A stretch of 39,007 nucleotides of DNA from FEN-987 sp049521055. Lineage in GTDB: Archaea; Thermoproteota; Bathyarchaeia; 40CM-2-53-6. The notes under the pieces were generated by a model, which made no database searches, was not told where the DNA came from, and saw only the letters and a program-made list of their open reading frames with translations. This document shows positions 15,258 through 23,685 of this stretch, in pieces; the first letter of the stretch is position 1, and each line of letters begins with the position of its first letter. The position numbers and the translations under genes were made by a program. Location of the stretch: the NCBI GenBank assembly GCA_049521055.1, contig JBEKPE010000006.1:1-39007 (forward strand), written 5' to 3'.

Positions 15258-15641
15258 TTGGACAAGGTAATATTCTTCGAAATACCAGGCGACAACCTAG
15301 CGCGGGCGCGGAAATTCTACAGTACAGTTTTCGGTTGGAAGATGAACGAGATTCCAGAGATGCATTACACACAAGTCGGAACCGTTGAGGCTGATGGGCT
15401 CGGAGTACGAGGCAAGCCGAAGGAACCCGGCGCAATAAACGGCGGCATGGTGGAACGGCGTGACTCAGTTAAGTCCCCCGTCATCTACATTAACGTGAAG
15501 AACATAGACCAGGCAGCTGCGACTATCGAGCAGAACGGTGGCAAAGTCATCCAACCAAGAACGCCCGTCGGAAACTTCGGCTTCGCAGCATACTTCAAAG
15601 ACACAGAAGGCAACACAGTCGGGCTCTGGCAATTCGCTTAA
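15258..15641 (+). CDS. VOC-superfamily (glyoxalase-like) protein
   Basis: A 127-residue glyoxalase/bleomycin-resistance fold protein of one alpha-beta pair of repeats: IFFEIPGDNLARARKFYSTVFGW at the start and GGKVIQPRTPVGNFGFAAYFKDTEGNTVGLWQF at the end, where the glutamate-glycine-asparagine turn and late Gln or Glu hint at a metal site. An upstream GTG at 15249 is in frame, but GAGGTGA at 15246-15252 is a near-perfect archaeal ribosome site for the TTG at 15258, so I chose that start. Close relatives are typically dioxygenases, epimerases or lyases; the reaction here is unknown. It may be a short operon with the RAM gene, or with the molybdenum hydroxylase genes downstream after a 163-bp gap. 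Confidence 0.85.
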   Translation: MDKVIFFEIPGDNLARARKFYSTVFGWKMNEIPEMHYTQVGTVEADGLGVRGKPKEPGAINGGMVERRDSVKSPVIYINVKNIDQAAATIEQNGGKVIQPRTPVGNFGFAAYFKDTEGNTVGLWQFA

Positions 15642-15720
15642 CCCACATCAAGGCACTTCAAGCGAAATAGGATCTCAGAATTCTTTCTCTCAGCCGCCGC
15701 TGTCTGTATCCGAAATAACT

Positions 15721-15734
15721 GGTTAATGGTTAAG
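15721..15734 (+). promoter_or_regulatory. GGTTAA direct repeat ahead of the hydroxylase operon
   Basis: GGTTAAT and GGTTAAG follow directly on one another, about 70 bp before the first hydroxylase gene. The repeat is in the only sizeable gap upstream of the ten-kilobase operon, so promoter or operator function is plausible, though no clear TATA box stands out. Confidence 0.25.
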
Positions 15735-15804
15735 AGTTACACGCACAGAAGCGTTCTACCTTCGCAGACGATGAAAATTGCAATGGTTCAGGAGGTAAGC
15801 AGCT

Positions 15805-16281
15805 TTGCGCGTTGAAAGGACAGTGAATTTCAAACTCAACGGACAACCTGTCACTGTCAAGTGTCCCCCCGCTTACACGTTGCTTGAGGTTCTCCGCGAG
15901 GAACTTCACGTTACGGGCCCGAAGGAAGATTGTGCCAAGGGTGAATGTGGTGCGTGCACTGTACTCAAGGATGGGGTGCCTGTCTGTTCATGCCTCGTCC
16001 TCGTTTCGCAGGCTGAAGGCTCTGAGATCGTAACCTCTGAGGGGCTCGTTAAGGATGGGAAGTTGAATCCTGTTCAGGAAGCGTTTTTGGACGAAGGGGC
16101 GGTGCAGTGCGGCCACTGTATCCCAGGCATGATCGTCTCCGCCTCCGCCCTCCTAATGCACAACCCGAACCCGACAGTAGATGAGATCGCCACGGCCCTC
16201 TCAGGTAACCTCTGCAGATGCACCGGCTACTCAAAGATCATCACCGCTGTTCAAGAAGCCGCAAAGAACCGGAGGCGTTAG
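15805..16281 (+). CDS. Molybdenum hydroxylase, 2Fe-2S (small) subunit, copy 1
   Basis: A 158-residue electron-transfer subunit of the xanthine dehydrogenase/CO-dehydrogenase family. The N-terminal plant-type ferredoxin domain has Cys43, Cys48, Cys51 and Cys63; the C-terminal all-helical domain has Cys102, Cys105, Cys137 and Cys139 (CGHC and CRC), so both [2Fe-2S] clusters can form. Electrons from the Mo site pass through it to FAD. The start is TTG 15805, preceded by an AGGAGG (15790-15795) ribosome site, which decides the frame start. The stop is seven bases before the FAD-subunit ATG, so these genes are co-transcribed. Confidence 0.95.
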   Translation: MRVERTVNFKLNGQPVTVKCPPAYTLLEVLREELHVTGPKEDCAKGECGACTVLKDGVPVCSCLVLVSQAEGSEIVTSEGLVKDGKLNPVQEAFLDEGAVQCGHCIPGMIVSASALLMHNPNPTVDEIATALSGNLCRCTGYSKIITAVQEAAKNRRR

Positions 16282-16288
16282 GGCTTTG

Positions 16289-17158
16289 ATGAGGTCCGAG
16301 ATCGACGTCCTGACACCAAAAAGCCTCGACGAGGCACTGAACATTCTCCACGAAAACCAAAACGGAGTAAGGATTGTTGCTGGAGGTTCGGATGTGATTG
16401 TGCAACTTAGGGACGGCGTCATCAAGACGGATAGACTTCTCAACATACTCTCACTCAAGGAACTAAGATTTGTGAGAAAAGACGATGGTCGGATTCACAT
16501 TGGAGCACTGGCGACCTACAGCGACATCGTTCACTCTCAACTAACCCGGGAACACGCGTGGCCTCTTGTGGAGGCGGCAAGGCAGATTGGAGCAATCCAA
16601 CTTCAAAACACCGCAACCATAGGCGGAAACCTAGGAAACGCTTCACCGGCGGGTGACAGCCTACCCCCCCTCTACGCCCTCGACGCAGTCGTAGTCACAC
16701 GAAGCACAGCCGGATCGCGGGAAATCCCAATAGAAAAATTCTTTCTCGCCTACAGGAAAACTGCACTCAAGCCTGACGAATTAATCGAACAAGTACACTT
16801 CACCCCCCTAGGTGAGCAGGACCGGGGAGCATACGTGAAGCTTGGACTCCGCGAAGCCAATGCAATCTCGATCGTGGATGTGGCGACAGTGCTGCGGGGT
16901 AGGAGCAAGAAGGATACATTTGCTGAAGCGAGAGTTGCCTTGGGAGCTGTCGCGCCTAACATTCTACGAGCCAGAGGATGTGAAGAGGCTTTGACTAACA
17001 AGCCCTTGAACCAGGAGATCTTGAAGAGGGCCGGGTCGCTCGCGGCCGACGACGCTAAACCGATAGACGACATCAGGGGTTCAGCTCAGTATAGAAAGGA
17101 TGTTGTGGCGTCTCTCGTCTTCGAGGCGTTAAACCACGCACTTCACGGGAAGAAGTAG
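16289..17158 (+). CDS. Molybdenum hydroxylase, FAD (medium) subunit, copy 1
   Basis: A 289-residue FAD-binding subunit. AGGSDVIVQLRDG at 31-43 and TIGGNLGNASPAGD at 110-123 are the two phosphate-binding stretches of the PCMH-type FAD domain, and the C-terminal domain (GLREANAISIVDVATVL) is the usual CO_deh_flav_C fold. It accepts electrons from the iron-sulfur subunit and delivers them to the final acceptor. An in-frame upstream frame extends back to 16181 inside the small-subunit gene, but its translation there shows no domain, while GGAGGCG at 16271-16277 sits before the ATG at 16289. That start is preferred. Confidence 0.95.
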   Translation: MRSEIDVLTPKSLDEALNILHENQNGVRIVAGGSDVIVQLRDGVIKTDRLLNILSLKELRFVRKDDGRIHIGALATYSDIVHSQLTREHAWPLVEAARQIGAIQLQNTATIGGNLGNASPAGDSLPPLYALDAVVVTRSTAGSREIPIEKFFLAYRKTALKPDELIEQVHFTPLGEQDRGAYVKLGLREANAISIVDVATVLRGRSKKDTFAEARVALGAVAPNILRARGCEEALTNKPLNQEILKRAGSLAADDAKPIDDIRGSAQYRKDVVASLVFEALNHALHGKK

Positions 17159-17162
17159 GAGG

Positions 17163-17402
17163 TTGGGTAGGCGGTTGCTGGTCAAGGTGAAGGTTTTCGG
17201 CGCCCCATCTCTCGCGCTCGAAAGAAAAGAACTCACCATTGAATTGAAAGACAACGCAACAACCGAAGACCTACTCCAATCCTTACCCGTCAAAGACAAA
17301 GACTACCTGTACGTTGTGCGTGAGGGAATTAGGCTCAATTCCAAGTCCAAGATCAACGACGGCGACGAAATCCTCGTCGTCCCACCAATCGCAGGAGGTT
17401 GA
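17163..17402 (+). CDS. MoaD/ThiS-like small protein, copy 1
   Basis: A 79-residue ubiquitin-fold sulfur-carrier-like protein. It has the beta-grasp pattern KVKVFGAPSLALERKELTIEL and ends in PPIAGG, the double-glycine tail that is adenylated and thiocarboxylated in MoaD and ThiS. It lies between the FAD and Mo subunit genes, a position that suggests dedicated dithiolene or sulfur supply for this enzyme's molybdopterin, although the general sulfur-carrier or small-modifier role is equally possible. The start may be TTG 17163 or TTG 17175; AGGAGG at 17157-17162 abuts the former and better suits the latter. No activating E1-like or MoaE gene is in the window. Confidence 0.85.
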   Translation: MGRRLLVKVKVFGAPSLALERKELTIELKDNATTEDLLQSLPVKDKDYLYVVREGIRLNSKSKINDGDEILVVPPIAGG

Positions 17403-19728
17403 CACAACGACCAAACAAATAACCTCCAAACGGGAAGAGACAAAGTGGGTAGGAAAATCAATCGTACGTAAAGACGGCCGGGGCAAAGTCACGGGAGAGA
17501 CGAAATTCTTCTCCGACATGGCCCTGCCAAACATGCTCTACGCAAAGGTCACCCGCAGCAAATACCCCCACGCGCTGATCAAAAGAATCAGCACGGAGAA
17601 AGCGAAAGCCATTCCTGGCGTTATGGCTGTCCTAACACACAAGGACGTCCCGGCTCTCAATGCGTTCGGTATCCTGACCCCCGACCAACCCGTCCTCTGC
17701 TTCGACAAGGTCAGGTATCTCGGAGACGCAGTTGCTGTTGTCGCCGCCGAAAGTCTAGAGGCCGCAGAGAGAGCCGCGCAGGAGGTGGAAGTTGAGTACG
17801 AGCCGCTTCCCATCGTTTCTGATCCGCTGGAGGCGATGAAACCCGAGGCTCCCAAAGTTCACGAGAAAGGCAACATACTCCGCCACGCAACAGTCCGAGT
17901 CGGAAACGTAGACAAAGCATTCCGCGACGCCGCGGTCGTTGTGGAGAACACCTACCGAACGGGACGACAAATGCACATGTACCTCGAGACCGAGGCGGGA
18001 ATCGCGATGCTTGACGAGCAGGGACGGCTCGTTCTCTACAGCGGAGGCCAATCCCCGTACCGAGATCAAATGCAGGTCTCAAGATCCTTAGGAATCAAAC
18101 CTGAGGAAGTCAGGGTCATTTCGACCCCGGTAGGGGGTGCATTTGGCGGGAAGGAAGAGAACACCGTCCAAATCCACCTAGCCCTGCTAGCGATGAAAAC
18201 AAAGCGCCCAGTCAAGATGGTTTGGACGCGCGAGGAATCCGGCGTAGCGGGCATGAAACGGCACCCTATGATCGTAACAACGAAGACGGCGGCCGATCGG
18301 GAGGGGAGAATCCTAGCGAATAAGGTTCGAATAGTTGCCGACACAGGAGCCTACGCATCTCTCGGCCCCACGGTGCTTGATGTCGCTGTTGAAACTTCCT
18401 GTGGACCTTACCGCATACCGAACATCGATATCGATGCCTACTCAGTCTATACGAATAATGGGGTTGCCGGAGCGTTCCGCGGCTTCGGCGCTCCCCAAGT
18501 GAATTTTGCAATCGAATCGAATATAGATATTATTGCGGAAAAGTTAGGGATCGATAGACTGGAAATTCGCAAGAAGAATGTGCTTCGTGAAGGGGACATC
18601 GGGCCTTTCGGGTACAAAATGCTCGGCAGCGTTGGGGTCTACGAGACTCTCCAGAAAGCCGAGCGCACAGATCTCTGGAAAAACAGAGTGAAACACAAAT
18701 CGAAATCGTCAGCTCCGTGGTGTAAGAGAGGGATCGCGGTCACAGTAGCTATCAAAGGCTTTGGCTTCGGCACCCTTCCCGACTTCGCTGCCGCCTCCAT
18801 TCAAATCACACCGACGGGAAAATTCGTTGTCGGAATTAGTTGCCCGGAGATTGGCCAGGGGGCAATCACAGCCTACTCTCAGATTGCGGCAGACGCCCTG
18901 CATTGCGACATCGCTGACATATGCATCGCCTCTGCCGACTCGCAACTCGCACCCGACACTGGGACTTCGTCCGCGTCGATGGCATTGGTCAGAGGTGGAA
19001 ACGCCATCTTGGCCGTCGCGCCTAAGATGAATCAATTACTTCTCGACGTAGCCGCCGAGATAACTGGAGAGCCGAAGGAGGATCTTGATTTCGGTGGATC
19101 AAAAATTTCCAGTACACAGAAACCTGGGAAATCAGTATCTTACGTTAAGATCGCGCAATTTCTCATTCGCAGAGGCTCGGAAACAAGGATTGTCGCAGGG
19201 TTCGAAGTTCCGCGTGTCGACAAACCGGTCGAGGGGAGCATAGAGATTCCCCATTGGTCGTACATGTACGCCACCGCCATTGCCCTCGTGGAAGTTGACA
19301 CATTAACCGGCGCTACGAAAGCTCTACAATTCTTCCTCTCACCAGATTCTGGCACGGTAATCAACCCCCAATCCTACACGGGCCAATGCGAGGGCGCAAT
19401 CGTGCAAGGATTAGGGTTCGCGTTAACTGAAGAAACACAAATCGATAACGGACAAATCAAGACAAACAATTTCACAACATACATCATACCCACCATCCGT
19501 GATGTCCCAGAAATTCAGATCGAGCCGGTAGAGACTTACGAAAAGATCGGTCCGTATGGAGCCAAAGGTTTGGGGGAGATTGGCATAATACCCGTCGGAT
19601 CAGCCGTCGCGAACGCAATCTACGACGCCACGGGAACCAGGCTCTTCACGCTGCCAGCCACCCCAGAACGGGTTTTCCAGGCCCTCAAACGGAATGAGAA
19701 CCGAGATGCCGCCAAAAGTCAAAGTTAG
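17314..19728 (+). CDS. Molybdenum hydroxylase, Mo-cofactor (large) subunit, copy 1; start unclear
   Basis: The catalytic subunit of a xanthine-dehydrogenase-type enzyme, about 760-800 residues. The homologous part begins at WVGKSIVRKDGRGK (from 17446). GGAFGGK, GAFRGFG and GQG (Gln515) are conserved pterin-binding loops, and the Glu of GLGEIG (755) occupies the place of the catalytic base; the usual GEPP is GEIG here. GAFRGFG, rather than the CO-dehydrogenase cysteine loop AYxCSFR, places it with hydroxylases of N-heterocycles or aldehydes. The start is problematic: TTG 17314 and GTG 17320 lie inside the MoaD gene, whereas AGGAGG at 17393-17398 points to about 17405, where the frame has only ACG or ATA. 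A frameshift near the start is possible. Confidence 0.88.
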   Translation: MCVRELGSIPSPRSTTATKSSSSHQSQEVDTTTKQITSKREETKWVGKSIVRKDGRGKVTGETKFFSDMALPNMLYAKVTRSKYPHALIKRISTEKAKAIPGVMAVLTHKDVPALNAFGILTPDQPVLCFDKVRYLGDAVAVVAAESLEAAERAAQEVEVEYEPLPIVSDPLEAMKPEAPKVHEKGNILRHATVRVGNVDKAFRDAAVVVENTYRTGRQMHMYLETEAGIAMLDEQGRLVLYSGGQSPYRDQMQVSRSLGIKPEEVRVISTPVGGAFGGKEENTVQIHLALLAMKTKRPVKMVWTREESGVAGMKRHPMIVTTKTAADREGRILANKVRIVADTGAYASLGPTVLDVAVETSCGPYRIPNIDIDAYSVYTNNGVAGAFRGFGAPQVNFAIESNIDIIAEKLGIDRLEIRKKNVLREGDIGPFGYKMLGSVGVYETLQKAERTDLWKNRVKHKSKSSAPWCKRGIAVTVAIKGFGFGTLPDFAAASIQITPTGKFVVGISCPEIGQGAITAYSQIAADALHCDIADICIASADSQLAPDTGTSSASMALVRGGNAILAVAPKMNQLLLDVAAEITGEPKEDLDFGGSKISSTQKPGKSVSYVKIAQFLIRRGSETRIVAGFEVPRVDKPVEGSIEIPHWSYMYATAIALVEVDTLTGATKALQFFLSPDSGTVINPQSYTGQCEGAIVQGLGFALTEETQIDNGQIKTNNFTTYIIPTIRDVPEIQIEPVETYEKIGPYGAKGLGEIGIIPVGSAVANAIYDATGTRLFTLPATPERVFQALKRNENRDAAKSQS

Positions 19729-19981
19729 GCTGTTCCACGAACTGAGATCCGCCCTGGGTCAAAGCGAGATAGAACTCGAAGCCAACACCATTAACGATGT
19801 CGTAGAATCACTAATTTCGTCAAATGACTCGGTAAGGGAGCTGCTTTTCGACGCAAAGGGCAAGCTGCGCAGCTACACCATGTTCTACATTAACAATACT
19901 CCCCAAAATCCTCCGGAATTAGCAAGGAAACTAAATGACGGGGACCTAATCCTATTAGTTCCAACAGCAGCGGGTGGATGA
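19706..19981 (+). CDS. MoaD/ThiS-like small protein, copy 2
   Basis: A 91-residue beta-grasp protein, clearly different in sequence from copy 1. KVKVRLFHELRSALGQSEIELEA begins the fold and LNDGDLILLVPTAAGG ends it; the terminal GG is retained. An upstream ATG at 19694 is in frame, but 19706 is closer to the usual start. It overlaps the end of the large subunit by 23 bp, so translation is coupled. It opens the second set of hydroxylase genes, whereas copy 1 lies inside the first set. A dedicated thiocarboxylate donor for molybdopterin synthesis or a protein modifier is inferred. Confidence 0.8.
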   Translation: MPPKVKVRLFHELRSALGQSEIELEANTINDVVESLISSNDSVRELLFDAKGKLRSYTMFYINNTPQNPPELARKLNDGDLILLVPTAAGG

Positions 19982-19987
19982 GAATAG

Positions 19988-20872
19988 TTGCGCAGGTTTG
20001 ACATGTTCGTACCGGAGAACCTGGACGATCTACTTCAGTATCTCGACTCACATCAAGCCGGAGTACACCTGATCGCGAACGGGACCGATCTGATCAATCG
20101 GATTCAGCGAAGACAGGTTAGCCCGAAAGTATTGGTTGACCTTACAGGCCTGACTGAGTTCAGGTATGTGAAGTGGGAGGGTGGGATGATTAAGATCGGT
20201 GGCTTAACGACAATATCTGAGCTTGTCGCATCTCCCTTCATGGACTCGCGATATGATGTTTTCAGGGAGGTTGCAATGAAGTTTGGCGGACCATCGATAA
20301 TTAACATGGCAACTGTTGGAGGAAACATTTGTTCCGCTTCATCATCAGAAGACCTACTGCCAGTGCTACTGGTTCTTGATGCAGAAGTTCAAGTTCGCAA
20401 TATTCATGGAGTGCGAACGCTTCGAGTGGAAGACTTCGTCAAAGGGAAACGACTGACCGACCTAAAACCAAACGAAATCCTAGTAGAGACAAGCTTCAAG
20501 GAACTAGACCCACACTCAGCCTGCAGTTTTGAAAAAGTTGGAATGAGAAATTCACTCATAATCGCCTTCGTAAATTGTGCAGTCTACCTGAAACTTGCTG
20601 AGAATAAGATGTGTGACGAGATTCGCATCGCCTTCAACCGAGTTAATGGAAAGATTCCGCAACGAGCACGGCAGACTGAGAAAATAATGGCAGGAAAGAA
20701 ACTGAATGAACAATTGTTGTCCGACGCGGTGGCAACATTGAGAAACGAGCTCAAGCTGAGCTCTGACTTTAGGGTCTCGGAAGAATACCGCTTGGAAGTC
20801 GCGTGCGCCATCTTCAAGCGTACGGTAGGTAGATGCGTCGATAGACTTGCTGGAGAGGAGATACTTGTCTAA
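19988..20872 (+). CDS. Molybdenum hydroxylase, FAD (medium) subunit, copy 2
   Basis: A 294-residue FAD subunit, with the FAD-binding loops ANGTDLINRI at 30-39 and TVGGNICSASSSED at 109-122. It is divergent from copy 1: AGGSD is replaced by ANGTD and NLGNASPAGD by NICSASSSED, consistent with an older duplication. It starts at TTG 19988, six bases after the copy-2 MoaD stop. Its stop overlaps the next start. Confidence 0.93.
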   Translation: MRRFDMFVPENLDDLLQYLDSHQAGVHLIANGTDLINRIQRRQVSPKVLVDLTGLTEFRYVKWEGGMIKIGGLTTISELVASPFMDSRYDVFREVAMKFGGPSIINMATVGGNICSASSSEDLLPVLLVLDAEVQVRNIHGVRTLRVEDFVKGKRLTDLKPNEILVETSFKELDPHSACSFEKVGMRNSLIIAFVNCAVYLKLAENKMCDEIRIAFNRVNGKIPQRARQTEKIMAGKKLNEQLLSDAVATLRNELKLSSDFRVSEEYRLEVACAIFKRTVGRCVDRLAGEEILV

Positions 20873-21344
20873 ACATTTACTGAAACTCTCCGTCAACGGC
20901 AAAGACTACGCGGTCGTCGTCGAATCACATGAACGATTATTGGATGTGTTGCGGGACAGGTTAGCGTTGAAGGGAACGAAGGAAGGCTGCAGCACAGGGG
21001 ACTGCGGAATATGTGGCGTATTGATGGATGGAAAATTAGTGAACTCGTGCCTGATCTTCGCGATTCAAGCGAGAAACAAGAAAATCGTGACTATCGAAGG
21101 CATAGGTTCCGCGGAAAAGCTTCATCCCATACAACGTGCCTTCATGAAATGGAACGCGGCCCAGTGTGGTTACTGCATCCCAGCCATGATCTTAGCAAGT
21201 AAGGATCTGCTCGAAAAGAATCCCAACCCTACTACCGAAGACATCAAAAAAGCCACCCGCGGCATCATTTGTCGATGTACGGGGTATGTGAAAATCTTCG
21301 AAGCCGTGAAAACGGCTGCTTCTGAAATGAGGGGGTCCGAGTAA
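20865..21344 (+). CDS. Molybdenum hydroxylase, 2Fe-2S (small) subunit, copy 2
   Basis: A 159-residue ferredoxin subunit with both cluster motifs: Cys42, Cys47, Cys50 and Cys62 (plant-type), and Cys101, Cys104, Cys136 and Cys138. The start is TTG 20865, which overlaps the previous stop by eight bases, with GGAGAGGAG (20852-20860) positioned four bases upstream. A farther TTG at 20847 has no such site. It is the third gene in this set, whereas the small subunit is first in copy 1. The next gene starts directly after its stop. Confidence 0.94.
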   Translation: MSKHLLKLSVNGKDYAVVVESHERLLDVLRDRLALKGTKEGCSTGDCGICGVLMDGKLVNSCLIFAIQARNKKIVTIEGIGSAEKLHPIQRAFMKWNAAQCGYCIPAMILASKDLLEKNPNPTTEDIKKATRGIICRCTGYVKIFEAVKTAASEMRGSE

Positions 21345-23672
21345 TTGACTGATCAGGCAGCGGTGAAGAAGCCCACGCAGAGCCAACAGATGCTGGTAGT
21401 GGGTAAGAGTGTTGGACGAGTAGACTCACTCGACAAAGTACTTGGTAAACCAATCTACACGATGGACATCGTACCCGAAAACGCACTCTACTTGAAAGTT
21501 GTCAGATCTACCGTCGCCCACGCACTGCTCAAACGAGTGGACCTGTCGGAAGCACGAAAATATCCCGGCGTCGTGGCAGTTGTAACTGCTCATGACATAC
21601 CTGGAATCAACGAGTCAACAGCTCTCCTTCCTGATAAGCCGTTGTTCGCGACGGATAGGGTACGTTTTGCGGGCGAACCGATAGCGGCTATTGCATCCTA
21701 CGACGCTTCCATCGCCGAGGAAGCCGTTGACCTCGTCAAGATAGAGTATGAACCACTCCCATCAGTATTCTCACCCATCGACGCAATGAAACCTGGTGCG
21801 CCACAAATTCATGAGAAAGGAAACGTGGCAAAGTATCTGAAGGTTCGAAAGGGCAATGTGGAAGAAGGTTTCAAGCAAGCGGACTGGATTGTTGAAGGAA
21901 CTTACAAGACTCCGTTTCAGGATCCCATACCATTGGAACCTGAAGCCGGGTTCGTTATACCTGAGCCAGACGGTTCGGTTACCTGCGTTGGTTCGATTCA
22001 GAGCCCTTACCATGTGCAAACGGGAATCGCTAAGATTCTCTCGCTTCGGCCCGAACAGGTTCGAGTTATTCAAGCAGCCACCGGCGGAGCTTTCGGGCCA
22101 AAATCCGACGAAATCCCGGTCGATGTGCTCGGGATGGCGGCGCTGGTTGCTATTAGAACAGGTAAGCCTGCGGCCCTCGCCTATACTCGAGAGGAATCGA
22201 TGATTGGGCACACGAAACGACACCCATTCGTTATTTCAGTGAAAGTTGGTGTAAAGAAGAGCGGAAAACTCACAGCTTGGGAAACGAAATTGGTCGCCGA
22301 CACCGGCGCCTATGCCTCGCTTGGCCCGCTCGTCGTCATACGTGCATGCTTTCACGCCACCGGCCCATACGTCATTCCAAACGTGAAAACCGACGCCTAC
22401 TGCGTCTACACGAACAACACAATGGCCGGCTCATTCAGAGGGTTCGGGGGACCGCAGTCTCATTTCGCCGCTGAATCCCACATGGATGAGATCGCGAAGA
22501 AGTTAGGCATGGACCCATTGGATCTTCGTGTAATGAACATGCTTAGGCCCGGAACACTAACGGCTACAAGCCAAATGGTTGATGAGGGCTGTGGACTCGA
22601 AGAGTGCGTAAAGAAAGCGACCGCGGAATCGGACTGGTATAATCAACGCCGAAAATTCCAGGGTACGAATGGGACGAAGAAGCGCGGCTTGGGAATCGCC
22701 ATCATGTATCACGGCAACAGCCTGGGCCCAGAAGGCAACGATTTTGCTACGGTACATATGGAAATCGATAGCGAGGGTAAGATCAGAGTTAGAACGGCGC
22801 TTACCGAGTATGGAACCGGAGCCCCATCAGGCTTACTTCAAATCGCGGCCGAAACAATGCACCTACCCCTAGAATACTTCACTCTCGACGCGTCGGATAC
22901 AGAGTATTGCGGCGACTCGGGGCCGACGGTTGCCTCCCGAACAATAACGATAGGCGGTCGGGCTACGCAGATGGTTGCTGGAAAGCTTGGCCAGAAGCTG
23001 AGAGAAATCGCTGCGGCGATGCTAAAGTGCTCAACGGATGAAGTAGAATCAAGCGAAGGTGTCTTCACTTCTAAATCAGCTCACTCGGTAGCCTTCCGTG
23101 ACGTTGTTGCTAACGCTTATTCACGGGGCATATCTTTGAAAGAGTCCAGCACATTCACAGCGCCAAAATGCGACTACGACCCTGAGACCAGCCAGGGAAC
23201 GGTATATTTGCAATACACCTACGCCGCGGTCACCGCGGAAGTTGAGGTTGATACTGAAACCGGACGAGTGCAGGTTCTGAAGATGGTTGCAGCCTACGAC
23301 GTAGGTAAAGCCATCAACCCGATTTCGGTCGAGGGGCAGATAGAGGGAGGGACGATTCAAGGGTTAGGCTACGCTTTGATGGAGGATATGATTCACAAGA
23401 ATGGGGTAGTCGTTAACCCGAACTTGGGAGATTATTACGTTCCCACCTCACTTGACATACCCGAAATCAAGACGATAATCGTAGAATACCCCGGCCGCCT
23501 AGGTCCTTTCGGCGCGAAAGCCATCGGCGAACCACCGGTAGTCCTGCCCGCCCCAGCAATCGTGAACGCCATCGACAACGCCATCGGCGTGAGAATCAAC
23601 GAGATACCGGCGACCCCCGATCGAGTATTGACCAGTTTGAGGACAGCTATACAAGCGTCCGGGAAGAGATAG
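21345..23672 (+). CDS. Molybdenum hydroxylase, Mo-cofactor (large) subunit, copy 2
   Basis: A 775-residue catalytic subunit. GGAFGPK (247-253) and GSFRGFGGPQ (362-371) resemble the xanthine dehydrogenase pterin and molybdenum loops, and Glu729 in IGEPP is the catalytic glutamate. The second loop that usually reads GQG at this place in the family is EYGTG here, with Thr491 in place of glutamine. It starts at TTG 21345 immediately after the small-subunit stop. The substrate cannot be inferred beyond the class (purines, other N-heterocycles, aldehydes). It does not have the CO-dehydrogenase active-site loop. It ends 13 bp before XdhC. Confidence 0.95.
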   Translation: MTDQAAVKKPTQSQQMLVVGKSVGRVDSLDKVLGKPIYTMDIVPENALYLKVVRSTVAHALLKRVDLSEARKYPGVVAVVTAHDIPGINESTALLPDKPLFATDRVRFAGEPIAAIASYDASIAEEAVDLVKIEYEPLPSVFSPIDAMKPGAPQIHEKGNVAKYLKVRKGNVEEGFKQADWIVEGTYKTPFQDPIPLEPEAGFVIPEPDGSVTCVGSIQSPYHVQTGIAKILSLRPEQVRVIQAATGGAFGPKSDEIPVDVLGMAALVAIRTGKPAALAYTREESMIGHTKRHPFVISVKVGVKKSGKLTAWETKLVADTGAYASLGPLVVIRACFHATGPYVIPNVKTDAYCVYTNNTMAGSFRGFGGPQSHFAAESHMDEIAKKLGMDPLDLRVMNMLRPGTLTATSQMVDEGCGLEECVKKATAESDWYNQRRKFQGTNGTKKRGLGIAIMYHGNSLGPEGNDFATVHMEIDSEGKIRVRTALTEYGTGAPSGLLQIAAETMHLPLEYFTLDASDTEYCGDSGPTVASRTITIGGRATQMVAGKLGQKLREIAAAMLKCSTDEVESSEGVFTSKSAHSVAFRDVVANAYSRGISLKESSTFTAPKCDYDPETSQGTVYLQYTYAAVTAEVEVDTETGRVQVLKMVAAYDVGKAINPISVEGQIEGGTIQGLGYALMEDMIHKNGVVVNPNLGDYYVPTSLDIPEIKTIIVEYPGRLGPFGAKAIGEPPVVLPAPAIVNAIDNAIGVRINEIPATPDRVLTSLRTAIQASGKR

Positions 23673-23685
23673 GGATGAAAACAAT

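Noticed and set aside
16181..16288. N-terminal extension of the FAD subunit into the small-subunit gene
   Set aside because: The residues there are Pro/Ser/Arg-rich and not family-like, and a clear ribosome site precedes ATG 16289.
15805..23672. True carbon monoxide dehydrogenase
   Set aside because: Both large subunits have the RGFG-type loop rather than the cysteine loop (AYxCSFR) needed for the Cu-Mo site.
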